Part shown: positions 10,901 to 22,231 of the stretch, piece by piece
Layout of the letters: each line of letters starts with the position of its first letter
Position numbering within the stretch: position 1 is the first letter of the stretch
Source: Ramazzottius varieornatus
Lineage: Eukaryota > Tardigrada > Eutardigrada > Parachela > Ramazzottiidae
Assembly (NCBI GenBank): GCA_001949185.1
Contig: BDGG01000005.1
Coordinates: 1,849,249-1,913,248 of the forward strand
Reading direction: 5' to 3'
DNA length: 64,000 nt
Translations under genes and position numbers: made by a program
The notes under the pieces: model-generated
What the model was told of the DNA's origin: nothing
The model's database searches: none
What the model saw: the letters and a program-made list of their open reading frames with translations, nothing else

Positions 10901-13900
10901 CTGTGGCTTGCTCCGCTTCGGCCACAGCAGTATTAATCGCTAGTTTCCGGCCCATCATCCAAAGTTCATTGGCTTTGTTTGAGCAATCGATTTCAGCCGC
11001 AATTTTCATCAAGTCCACATGTAAGCATAATGCATTGAGAGGGCCGCTGCTGACCGTACAGAAAAACTGCTAGGGCGTTTTCCGTGGTGCGATTAGGAAC
11101 GTTAACATAAAAACAACCGTTTGCAGAAATTGGTGAAAGGGTGGTTTTTGGCAAGCTGGCTTGATTGGTTTGGTGGTATTGATTGCTGAGGAAGGCGTGA
11201 GTCACATGACGAATTTCTGTTCGCGCCTTGTGCCAAGCTGTCAATCAAAGCATATTTTTAATTCGAGACCAGTGGGAGAGACGGTTCGGCTTCTGGCGAT
11301 GCGGATCTACTCTTGTGCCTCAAGATGGTTATCGCCAGCTGCGAGCTGAAATATAAACTTTGATCGCTCTTTCCACGCTGCTTCCTTGTCCGCTGAACGG
11401 CTGTCAGCTGATTTCTAGCGACTTTGTGTCGCCGTGAAGAGGACTTTGGTCAGTAAGAATGGTTTATGGCAGGGTGACAAGTAATTACAGGTAAGAACAA
11501 CAAGCTCAAAGTCCGATTTCCTGCAACTCTGGTCGAACTCGGTAGGGGGCAGAGCGCGTCAAGAGCGCGTACGCAAACAAACAAGGCAGTAGGCGACCAG
11601 CTGTTGTTTACTGTATGAAAAGTCTTTTGGCAAGCCGCAAATGGCACCGTAAGTAGGGCAAGAGGCAGTGAATGCAACGAAGAGAGACAAGACAGAGAGA
11701 AAGAGAGAGAGACGCAGAGAGAAGAGGCAGCCGGAGAGAGAGAGAAAGAGAGAGAGAGAGAGACAGAGAGAAAGAGAGAGAGAGAGAGAGGCGCAGAGAG
11801 AGAGCCCGGCCTGTTGCCCTGCTCCATAGGCTGTAGCCGTTCGACAACGGTTTGTAAAGACTTGAGAATGTACAGTATACTTGTCTTGCTGCAGCACCGA
11901 TAATAGCTGGCCCGACCGGATTTTGATTTATGCGTGTTGAAAAGGAGTGTTGAAAAGGAGAAGTTGTCAAATTGTGGTGTTTGAAGTACCAGGCCGCGAG
12001 ATTTGTATGCGAGGCTCTGACCTGTTGGAGGGGTGAGAAGAAAAGACGGGCTCAAAGAGCCGTCGGCGACCTCTCTCTGTGTCTCTCTCGTAAGTCTGGC
12101 ACCGAGCCGATCAGCTGTTTGACACTTGGCAGCTGGTGTGCCATACTCAAGGTTTTTTTGCTCGTCGCTGAAAGCAGGTTTGACCACGTCAATTGTCATC
12201 AGTGACTAAATTGGGCTTTTTTCTGTCGTTGTAGCTTGCTACGGTATTCTATCCATTCCCACTGGCGACTGGTTTTGCTCAAAGTGCGCATTCCATCGGG
12301 CCAAGAGTAACGGACAAGCTGGTGAAACCCCCAAAGCGGCCACGGATTCGGACGCGCAGAAAAGCCTCCCAGCTGTGGTAAGTATCACCTCTTTCTCCGT
12401 TTTATGCATCCTTACACGACCCGATCATCTCTGTCCCAAAGTTTTCATGCATGCTTATGAGATTTTGGATGGAGGAAACAGTATCTCTGGCTTCTCTGAC
12501 GATTTCGCAGAACTATCCCGGCTGGGCCCCTGTGGAAGAAGGGGTGTGCGGCACGGCTCATGTTTACTGTATATGGGGTTTAGGACGCGGCGCTGAATGG
12601 TTAGGAGGAGTTTACGGCTCAGCGCGGTCACTGCAATAATGTGCGGTTCGGCTTGCCATCCGTGTATGCGTTTATGACAGGTGATAGGGTGGAGATGGTT
12701 CACGAGCTGACTTTTGCATCTTCGTTTCCGTGCCTTTACCGTTGGACTTTGGTCACTCTATCTTGGGTTTCTAGGTTCGTGAAACTTCATTGCAGCATCA
12801 GGGGCAAACTTCAGGTATGAAATTTCTTCGGAAGCTCAGTGCAATGTTGAAACGTGAGGAAAGGAAGACACTCGACGGTTTGCAGATTGTTTGTCGGACT
12901 TTTCGTTATCACAGCAAGTTTTTGAGTCTCTTGTGCTGTTACAGCATCTGAATCAGCCGTTCTGTCCTACTGTTAATGGTTAGCTGAGGGTTCATGGATA
13001 GTGAAGTGTGTGGTTGGACAGGTTTTGTAGGAAGCTGAAGTGAACGATGGTGGAGATGTGAGCACGTCCGGCAGGTTCTTGTGTGCTGTGCTGGCTGCGC
13101 CTGACAGACAACCCCAAGTACTCTTGTTGGTGCAAGTGCCCAACCATGCGTGGCATGTTGGCCTTGGTACAAAAATGCGCGCTACTTGATTAATCCGCAG
13201 AAAGCCCTTCATGCTTCGCCAGCATCATCCTTCGAACTATTGACAAGCTCTTCTCTTGTGAGAAACACGGACAGGGTGAATGAAAGCCTTCTAGTTTTCG
13301 GAAGGTAGGAGCCGGAAGTCGCTCAACGAAAACTAATCCGGAAATCCCGCAGAAGTTTGGGAGCTGACTCAGCTGAGCAATCGAGCTCGACAGAATCTGT
13401 TCTCCAACTGGCACACGCTATCAGCCAATATCACTACAATCGTGCGTCACTTGGGAAGACATCCCCTTCGAGTCTGTTGGCCACACTCCCAGTTATGAGA
13501 GTAGTGGACGACTGCTTTGCTAGACTTCAGTGATGAAGGGAAGGAATATTATTCAAAGAAGGCTTTGCCAAAGATTAATCAGGGGAGGACTGATAGGGTA
13601 GAAGGGGATGAAGGACTGAAGGTGAAGGATCAAGAACAGGTGTCAGGAGGGGGTTTGCCTCCTCGTAGAATCTTGATGAGTTCTCAATCGTTTGTGTTTA
13701 TCTTTATAGATGGTAGAAACGAGACGATCCCTCGTAGATTGGAGGCTGCTTTGGTACATTGGCTGGCACAGATTAGCATTTCAGCTCGAGGGTCGTTTTC
13801 TTGGAAGGCAGTCTTAAGCTCTTGAAAGAGACGTCTTTCACAGTTGAGTGGGTCGATCGTACTTTGATTGTGACGTGTCTTTTACGGAACTGCTCTTGCA

Positions 13901-16900
13901 CTTGCGGCAGTGTTCATTACGGGGAACAATCATCGATGAGGCAGTGGTTGGGCTTTGGACTGGCAGGATAATTAATTTGCTATGTATCGAGCCTACACAG
14001 CTGCGGAGGAGAGTGGCAGGTTGAACGAATAGTCGCGCGCGAAGTAGAAGCTTTTGATTCAGAGTACGAAGCTGTACTTTCGAATTGTATTCCTGCGGGA
14101 AAATTCGGAATGAGCTGTAATTGGTCGCTGTTGAATAATTTATTCTAAAGAATTCACCCGAAGTTTTGGCTGAAATCTCATCACATTTACGCATGTCTCA
14201 TCTACCTGTATACATTGAGCTTTATGACTGAGGTGGTGCGCCTGTATGCAAGTGCGTGATAAATGCATACAGTTTTGTGCTGATTACCCTACTTTCTTGA
14301 CAAAAAAGTGGTGGTGTTTCAAGGATGATTTTGCAGAAGCTAATAATGGTTTTTTGTGTGCTTTGTAGAGTTGTCAACTTTGTCCATCGAAGGAAGGAGC
14401 TTTGAAGCAGACGCGCGATGGCAAATGGGCTCACGTTGTGTGCGCACTGTACATCAAGGAGGTTTCGTTCCAGAATACGGAACTTATGGAGCCCATCATT
14501 CTGAATGAAGTTCCCAAACATCGCTTCCAACAGGTAACAGCGTAAATGATTGTGGTGGTATTGAGGAAATGAGAGTAAGACGGTGCCTGGAAAAAAGAAA
14601 GCAGGTCCCAGAACGAAACCGGATATATGTTTCAACCTGGACTGATTGGTAATTGGATGGCTCGTTTAGCTGATCATTTTCTCTTTCTAACAGACGTGCT
14701 ATATTTGCGTGGAGGAGGGCAAGCAGGCGGAGAGTACAACAGGAGCTTGCTCCATTTGCGAGAAGGGAGCGTGCAAGAAAGCCTTCCATGTAACCTGGTA
14801 CGTCGCGTACAAGTGTTGTGCTTCTTGCAAAAGGGGAAATTATCGATCGATCGAAAATAGTAATTGCCGTGTGTTGACGGTGCGTTTGATTCCATCTTGT
14901 TGGAATATTGGCTGGAGCAGATGGAAGGTGCCTGATGATTTGTGATTGCAGCGCCCAAAGGAAAGGACTTTTATGCGAGATTTTCAAGAAGAATAAGCCT
15001 GACCAAGTGATCTACGCGGGATTCTGTGCGGACCATATCCCACCCGGCGAACACGGCGTAAGTTTTCCCGAGTATCTCGTGGACAAGGACTGAATGCTAC
15101 TTGAGAAAACTGCAATCTTTTTAGGCAAACAAGCTCGACAAGATTTTTCCGAAGTGGCGCACGCTTTCAGCCGATGACGCTGAAAACCTGCGTCACTTGA
15201 GAAAACATCTTGTTGAGCTTGTTTGCCCAGCTGCCTTAATATGTCTATCTTGAAAATATTGTCCGCGTGAAGTAAAATTCCAGGTTCTCTCCCTTTGAAA
15301 GAATTCTTCAAGACTGGTTATCGTTGTAGACTGTTGACGGAGCGCGCTACAGAAAGATTCCTTCGTATCCGCGAGCGCCTTCGTCCGGCGGAATACCTGA
15401 GCGAGCTTCGTCCAGTTCCGGCTATTCCACGCCGAACAAGTCTTCGTCACCTCCCGCCGGACAAGTCAGCGTGGAGAACGTTCAGAATAGCGTCCAAGCA
15501 GCCAACGAAACGGAGAAAAATCAGCGGTCCTCTTCCATCAAGTCCAACGCATCGGTAGGATCGAACGGCACCACGGAGAGCGCGGATAGCGGCATCCTGA
15601 CCAGCTCAGACCCGGAAAGAGTTCCCAGTTTGCAAAACAGCACAACAGCGACAGTAGCGAATGAACCAGCGGGCAAGAACGAGAGAGCCATAAGGAAACC
15701 ACCGAAAAAGAGCCTGGCTGCCCGCATGGACGGCGCTGGCATTCCGGCACTGCAGAGTCCTTCTTCCAGCTCGCACGGCTCTCCCCAGGTTTGTAATGTC
15801 TTTCGGTTTTGTTGAAACTTCGGTCAGAGAAAATTCATGCATGCACCGAAAGTCGTCGGTTGATCTGTCCCGCTTACAGACGTATCGGCAGACAACTAGA
15901 CAGCGTTGGCCTTCTGACTGCCGCACAATTTCAATGTTATTGACTGGGAACATTCGCCACCAGTGAGAAACGCCGACAAGATTTGTTTCCCAAGTGGCGC
16001 ACGGTTTCAGTATTAGATGAAAGCCTGCGCCACTTACACAACCGATTTGGTCGGGTTCGCTTGCTTGGGTCCCATTTCTGGAAATGGTTTCTGACCTCTT
16101 TGCTCTTCCGTACGAGACATGTCTAGACTGTTTTTTCTCTCAATGTGGAGAAGTCACAAAGCTGACTTGTTCGGTTCAATGAGGGATTTTTCTCTTCTTT
16201 TTCTAGGTTTCGTCCCAGCCGAGTAGCAGCGTTTCCGCACCTGTTCCTTCGCCTCAGCAACAACAGCAACCGACTCCTCCGCAAATGACGGTGCAGAGTC
16301 CGTCGCAACTTGCTTCCTCCTCTTCTTCCCTGGCACCTCCTTCCCTTCCCTCACACTGCGCCTTTCCGCAGTACGCCATGATGCCCATGTCCATGGCGCC
16401 TCTGCAGCAGTCGCCGGGGGATCCTCCGCGCTACTACCACGCTGACAACCCCTTCGCCACTCCACACGACATGGCGTACCAGATGAACAAGCCGGTCGGT
16501 GTCGTCTCGATGGAGTCCATGAGCCAGAACCGAAGTCCCTCCATGATGCAGCAGGCCAAGAATGGGGTGAACCAACCGACGGATCGACCCACGCCACCGT
16601 TGAGGAAACGTCCGCTTAGTCCATCCATACTGGACAGCGAAACGCTGACCATCAGCTCGCTGATTGAAAGGACCATCGAAAGAGCTACGACATCTACCAC
16701 GACCGTTCCACCCGTGTCGGTACCGTATACCACGGGAGTGAGGCCAATGTTCCCTGGAGAAGACAATTCGAAACCAACTGAAGGTAATTCTTCTGTTCAG
16801 CATGTCGTACATATTGTGAACTGAATAGTTGCACTACGGATGGGCCAAGTGACTACTACCTGCAACATTAGCGTAGAAAAAAAATCAGACTGTCTGCTTT

Positions 16901-19900
16901 TCTTTCATTCTTTCACATGATATGTGCAACTTTTCATGCTGCTTCCGCTGAGCCATAGCTTGTTGGTGTGCAGTGAGCTCTTGGTTGGAAAATTTGATTG
17001 TGATGACTTCCTGTGAGGGAGATTTTTCGGCAGGAACAAACCGGACACTCTAGAACTCCATGGGCGATTATCTTTCCTCAATTTGATTTCAACGGAGGTA
17101 AAACTATTCGGGTTCTTGTTAGAAAACAGAGAAGATCGCAAGGAAAACAAACTAAGAGAGTAAACGATTTTATGCCGTTGAATTTGACCATTTTGCCGGG
17201 AAACCGGTCCTCCTGGAAAAAATTATAAATTTTGTTCTAAACCAAGAGTTAACACTTACGACTGCCTTTCCTATAGCCCAGTCACTGGAGTAATTTCAGG
17301 TGTCAGAATCGCAAGGCTATGTTAGACAAGTACATGAGAATTTTTTGAAATACTCTCAAAATCTGAAAAAGTTGCCGATTCTCGCAAACCCAGTTTTTGC
17401 GAAGAGCCTTCCTCCACTCAGGTTTAACTGAATCTGTCCAAAAGCGTTTCGCATTCAGATGGGTCAGTGAATTGGCTTCCCGTTAATGCTTTTAGTTGCC
17501 GGAAAAGATTTCAAACTACTTCGAAAAACCTTGTTCTCAGACGCACACCCTGTATTTTGCCTCAATTTTGCTACGGTAGCCGCATCAGTGAATCAACAAG
17601 TGATACGGAAGAGCACGGTATTTTTCCCGGAAATTAGACTACCGTTAAACGATTTGTAGTCAGCAGTTTTAGTCCGAAAGAGCAGAAGGGAGAAAAATGA
17701 TTTTTTCGGAGGGAGGAACAGTGAAAAGTCGCCTCGGAGCAGCAACGCGGCCGCACCCTCCCTAGTCCTGGGTTGATTCTCGACTTCGTATAGGCATTCT
17801 TTCTGGGTAAGTTATTTCTAAAGGATTGCAGCAGGGATACTGACTTCAGAAAAAGAAAGTGAGGACCAACGCACACGCAGTCGAGAGCGCCGTGAATATC
17901 ATGAGGTGGAACTAGTCACTTGGCCCATCCACACTGCATGCTGTAATTGCAGAAGTGTATGCAGGAGCGTGTAGCGTTGAATGGTTTTGTTTTAGAATAT
18001 CTTTCAGGGACCTGCATACATATGGTCACGCCTTAAGTACTCTTAGCGTGTATGCAGAAACATGAGTGCTTTTATTTCACCTACCTGCATACAAAATTCG
18101 TGCGTTTGGTACAAGAATGTGCATGCAGGTGCGTGTTGAACGGGCGATCTGGTTTGTTGGATGTTGTGACCCTGTTGCAAACCGTTTCTTCTTGAAGGTT
18201 CAGCATCGAAGAAGGGTAAGAGGCAGCCCAAAGAGCCCAAGAATGATCCACGAAGGCAGGGAACGACGGCGACGATCAAAGATATTCTGGCGAATAATGG
18301 AGTAATGTCGCCCCAGCAGCAAGCACAGTTGATGCAAGGTAGTTCTCAGCAGCCAGCGCCTTACTCCGCGCCGCAACCCGAACCGGCGCACGCGTCCCAA
18401 GGGAAGGATGCAGGAAAGCCGAGGAGCCAGCCACCGTCCTTCGTGGGTACTCCCACCATGGGAGATGACAAGACGAACCACAGTCCGGATAGTCCGTTCA
18501 ACCGAGAACAACGACCATTGACGCCTAGAAGCCTGGCGGCCAGACATGAGTCGAACGACAGACATAAGAATACTATGGAGAAAGTTCAGCATTACTTGTA
18601 AGAATATTCTAATCTATTCTATTCTGTTCTATTCTATTCTTTTATTTTTGAAGAGTAAAGAATAATTTTTGAAAATGGCTTTCTGTTTTGCAGGAATAAT
18701 AGTATAGCACCCTCTGATGTAATACCAGGAAGTCCACTGTCCATTTCGACTGCTCAACAGCAGACGAAGGGCGGCAAGAAGAACCAGGAAGAGAAAGTTT
18801 CGAGAGCGTCGTATGGTCAAGGAAGATCGGGTAAGACATTTTCAGGAGGTTGGTAGATGAATTCATCAGATCGTCCACTCAAGTGGCGCTCGTTCTCATT
18901 GTTGTTGGCCGAGAAGGTGCGCCACTTGAAAAATGATGTGGTTCGTTTGAACTGCCAAGCTCTCATTTTTAGAGTTCGGTTTTCAGTGAGCTGGGTTGCT
19001 GTTTTATAGGAGGAAGTCAGCAAGCACCAGATGCAAGATCTCACCAGCAGATGGCACCGAGAGAAGAGCCGGCCATGGCCAAGAAAGTGAACGGTTACCC
19101 GAACGGCCCAGTCTCTACGGAGAACACGGCCGGGCAACCGGAAGACGACGTGGAAACGCCAGCGTAAGTTGATCTTTTCTTCTAATGTATTGCCGGAGGT
19201 GTGATAGAAATGGTGTGTAATTTCAGAGGCGCGATGGCGTTCGATCACTACATGTATCAGCTGGCCACGCTTGGAACGAATGCGGCCCATAATGCCGCAG
19301 TCGGCTTGCATCCCTCAGGTAATTTTGAAGTAGATAATATTGGTGAATACTGAATAGTGAGAAGGCTAGACGTGATGTTATCGATCAGGGTCTTGTTTGA
19401 TGGGCAGATATAATCGAACTTTAAGACTGACGCCTCGTCCGAAGGTGAACAAATTGGCTGACAAGATCGGCTGTTTGTGGTGCGAAGTTTTGATGAACTC
19501 AGCTCACCTTGAACTACTATCTGACGATGCTGACAGTATGTAGGAAAAAATTAATGAGAGATCTGCAAACTCAAGGAGATTGTATTTTTTAAGGTAACGC
19601 ACGTTCTCAGCGATATTACAGACATTAAGTTGCCACCGCCAGATGAAAGTCCCACTGTAGCTAAGATGAGTTGCAACGTCACTCATAAGCGCAGCCGCTG
19701 ATCAGAACTTTGAATAGTTGGGCAGCCACAATGCGTCCCAATACTAGCCAACCGTAACTCCGATTACGCTATTTTTTCGAAAATAAGGGGAGCTCCGAAA
19801 AGCAAAATGTAGTTATACTTCACGAAAGGGGCGGAACAAGGCCGTAGCTACAATTGCAAAGTGAACGGGGAGTGGCAACTTAATCTCTATATTGTCTGAA

Positions 19901-21385
19901 AGAGTGCGCCACTTGGACAAAATGATGCTGTCGAGTTGTTTGCCGAGCTTCCGAATCGATGTCGATGAATAATATATCTGAAGAAATCGAACTACTATGT
20001 TCATGATTCAAAGACTGTTGGAGGAGTTAGACGTTTTGCCGCAGCAGCTTCTAAATATAAGCATATAAGCTTCATACAAGTTTTCTTCTAAATTTCTGGA
20101 GATGAAACTGCTTTGGGCATAATGAGTAATTTTTTTTTTTTTTGCAGCTGCTGTCACGCTGGATGGCTTCTTCCGTATGCAGAAAGAGCTGACTTCCCTC
20201 AAGCAGAAAGTCGGCGAACTGGAAAGTTTGAAAGCCTTCTACCTGACACAAGTGCAGTCCCTCCGAAGCCTCTCCGAGAAGTACGCTGCCGATGGTCCAG
20301 TCACCCAGCCCACCATGCCGGAAGAAGTGGCGCGGCTCATCGGCATGCTGGGCCCCACCGATGGTCTGGAAGAGCCCTCAGCTCCTGTTCGAACCAAAGT
20401 GGAAGTTCCTTCCGATGGCTTGATGGCCAGGTTACACGAGCCTGGCGCGGGTTCGAGTAGAGGCAGGTCCGACAGCCGAGTCGGCAGCAACGCTCCTCCT
20501 TCGAGTAGCGTTCCTCATCATGTCCAGCAGTCACCGTCCTCCACGCCGAAGCCTCCGTCTAGGTCGGCGAGGGCCGTGAGGGATGAGAAGGATAAGAATG
20601 AGAGGGATGGAAGAGAGTATGTGAACGGTAGTGGAGGAGGATATAGTGGTAACGGTGGTAGCGGTGGTAGCAGTGGTAACGGAAGTAGCGGGAATGTGAG
20701 GAGACCGCACTATGAGCATTTGGATGGGCTACCGAGCGGGGTGGTGTCGACTCCCGCGCAAGTGGCCACGACGCAAGCGATGTTGATGCCAAGTATGAAT
20801 GGACAACCGTTCCTCTTTCAGAATCCCATGTATTCTATGACAATGGTAAGAGAGAGAGAGAGAGAGAAAAGTGTTTTGGGTGGTCTTGTGGAGGAAGGAA
20901 ATTGAAGATGTGACTTTTTGCTTCCTGTAGGACCCGAGAATTTTTGGGATGATGCCTGGACAGATGGCACAGATGCAAGCCTTCCTTCCGCAGACTGTAT
21001 ACGCACAAAATATGACCGGATATACTCCCGTCAATACTTCAGGTATGTGAGAAGAAGGAGCTGGGAAGTTGCTCAGTTCGTTAAGCCGTTTTTCTATGGG
21101 ATAAGTCAACAGGGTGGTGCCCAGCACGGCCGTGTCAGTTTTTACTTTTTACCGTACGAAAAGAGCAGCTTTGAAAAGTCGAAGGCTTGAGCATGCGCAA
21201 CTTGAACGGCGTTTTGATGGTTTCTCTTTGTGGTAGATTATGCGGGACTAGGAAGAATGCATACACCGACCTCGTCGAGGTACACGATGGAAGAGAATGG
21301 AGGTTCGGCAGGTGGGAGTTCACTTAATCAGCAACAGCACCAGAGTAACATGAAGAGGGACTACGATATGCCGCGAGAGAGCTGA
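7976..21385 (+). CDS. MLLT10: AF10/AF17 (MLLT10/MLLT6)-like PHD-finger chromatin protein
   Basis: Nuclear reader of histone H3 that works with DOT1L in known relatives (AF10, Drosophila Alhambra, worm ZFP-1). Exons: 7976-8084, 12235-12377, 14369-14533, 14694-14797, 14952-15057, 15330-15788, 16207-16783, 18198-18597, 18694-18830, 19010-19163, 19227-19318, 20148-20845, 20931-21042, 21237-21385; all phases agree; 1134 aa. A PHD finger (about residues 8-60; CAVCSEES, CDGCNVCVHK, WFCSKC) is followed by an extended PHD (about 85-205; CQLCPSKEGAL, WAHVVCALYI, TCYICVEEG, AFHVTCAQRKGLLCE). A long Ser/Pro/Gln-rich region follows. The coiled coil near 816-860 (DGFFRMQKELTSLKQKVGEL) matches the octapeptide/leucine-zipper region that binds DOT1L. 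The start codon sits just before the PHD in context AATCAATGG. The 4.15 kb first intron splits the PHD finger. A possible AATAAA lies at 21827. Confidence 0.93.
10013..10020. promoter_or_regulatory. CRE palindrome TGACGTCA
   Basis: Single perfect TGACGTCA inside the long first intron of the AF10-like gene; a possible intronic enhancer site. Confidence 0.2.
10658..10720. repeat. Short degenerate tandem repeat containing CTGGCGCA
   Basis: Three imperfect units of about 22 bp (CAACTGGCGCAGCTACCCCC, then CAGTCGGCGCAGTTACCC, then GAACTGGCGCACTTCAG) lie head to tail in AF10-like intron 1. The motif recalls the foldback core but there is no opposing arm. Confidence 0.45.
11688..11806. repeat. GA-rich microsatellite
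   Basis: Imperfect GA run of about 115 bp with interspersed CAGAGAGA, in AF10-like intron 1. It creates spurious Leu/Ser-rich frames on the minus strand. Confidence 0.9.
13357..13491. repeat. GTGGCGCAC foldback element 6
   Basis: Diverged copy in AF10-like intron 2: TTGGGAGCTGAC at left, CCAACTGGCACACG and CGTGCGTCACTTGGG core arms, GTTGGCCACACTCCCA at right. Confidence 0.6.
15123..15235. repeat. GTGGCGCAC foldback element 7
   Basis: Copy in AF10-like intron 5; outer arms AGGCAAACAAGCTCGACAAG and CTTGTTGAGCTTGTTTGCCC are nearly perfect complements around core GAAGTGGCGCACGC ... CTGCGTCACTT. Confidence 0.8.
15968..16074. repeat. GTGGCGCAC foldback element 8
   Basis: Copy in AF10-like intron 6; core CCCAAGTGGCGCACGG ... 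CCTGCGCCACTT, right arm TTGGTCGGGTTCGCTTGCTT. Confidence 0.75.
17955..18130. repeat. Cluster of alternating TGTATGCAGG motifs
   Basis: TGTATGCAGG or close variants at about 17956, 18049 and 18121, with the reverse complement CCTGCATAC at about 18011 and 18084, alternate in orientation over 175 bp of AF10-like intron 7. Related motifs occur near 14192-14265 and 40193. This looks like the remnant of another short inverted-repeat family. Confidence 0.45.
18603..18646. repeat. Pentanucleotide microsatellite (TATTC)n
   Basis: About eight imperfect copies of TATTC/TTCTA directly after an AF10-like donor site. Confidence 0.8.
18846..18966. repeat. GTGGCGCAC foldback element 9
   Basis: Copy filling most of AF10-like intron 9 (18831-19009); core CTCAAGTGGCGCTCG ... 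GGTGCGCCACTTG. Confidence 0.75.
19864..19951. repeat. GTGGCGCAC foldback element 10, left arm decayed
   Basis: Right half intact (AGAGTGCGCCACTTGGAC, then GTCGAGTTGTTTGCCGAGCT); the left core has decayed to GGGGAGTGGCAACTT. A still more degenerate relic may lie near 19590 (GGTAACGCACGTTCTCAGC). Confidence 0.55.
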
Positions 21386-21826
21386 CAGAGCTCTTGAGCT
21401 GGCGCCGCTGCTGACCTTTGAGACAGTAGCCTTCTGAAAATACTCCCGGTGGTGAAAGATGGGGCAGGTCGACCCCGCTGGAAGGTTCTGTGACACGTAA
21501 AGAAAATGATAAATAGAAGACTTTAGAAAGAATCGAATGTAGTTTGGCTGTGAAAGATTTTCTTTTTGAAGTGAAAGGTCTGTCTTGTGTGATGAGTGCT
21601 ACGAAAGAACGTAACTACGGCCAAAATTTAAAATGATTTGATTTTATACCAGTACACCCTATGCGTTGTTTAATTGTTGATCGTTTTACAAAACGTGGAT
21701 TTGAGAATTAGGATGGTTGATAATGATGATTCTTCTTTTCCCTAATCACACGCGACGACAGTATTCGTCTCTCTGTTATAATTTCTGTTTTCTCCCTCTT
21801 CTCCAACTGCCACTGCGTCTTTGAGG

Positions 21827-21832
21827 AATAAA
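21827..21832 (+). terminator. Candidate polyadenylation signal AATAAA
   Basis: AATAAA about 440 bp after the AF10-like stop codon; the first such hexamer I noticed downstream on that strand. Confidence 0.4.
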
Positions 21833-21864
21833 CTTGATCAGGAAAAGCAGCCTTCCTACCGCGT

Positions 21865-21970
21865 GGCGAACCAGATCTCGATCGTGAGTGGCGCACGAGT
21901 TCATTGTCATTGGCCGAAAGTATGCGCCACTTGGCAAAACGACCTGACCGGATTAATTTGCCTACGCCCC
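21865..21970. repeat. GTGGCGCAC foldback element 11 (intergenic)
   Basis: Core GTGAGTGGCGCACG ... GTATGCGCCACTTGGC, right arm GACCGGATTAATTTGCCTA, between the AF10-like gene and the first UGT. Confidence 0.7.
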
Positions 21971-22231
21971 AGTGTCGCCTTTTTGAACATTCCAGGCACC
22001 AAGTTGCACTGCCGTATGTGATTTCTTGCAGGAAGATAAGACTGAAGGGTACGAGCGAACGTGTGCAACAAGGTAGACCAGCGCTGAGGCAAATGGTGGT
22101 GATTGTAGAGCGGACTTATCCATTGGAAAAGTTTGTCAGGTGGTAAAAAGTATGCAAATTTGCACCGAGGTCGAAACACGCCACATAGCGGAACTGGGAT
22201 GCGTCGGTTCAAACTCGACGAACGCAGCAAA

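Larger units (their letters stand above)
21386..22231. other. AF10-like 3' flank and UGT 5' flank
   Basis: Holds the AF10-like 3' untranslated region with AATAAA at 21827-21832, one foldback element (21865-21970) and the upstream region of the first UGT. No other gene seen. Confidence 0.6.

Noticed and set aside
11450-12199. Long minus-strand frame rich in Leu and Ser
   Set aside because: It is the translation of the GA microsatellite in AF10-like intron 1 and has no domain or splice support.
22133-22231. Extended N-terminus of UGT copy 1 (start at 22133)
   Set aside because: The upstream in-frame residues have no counterpart in the paralogue, and the ATG at 22232 has a better context.
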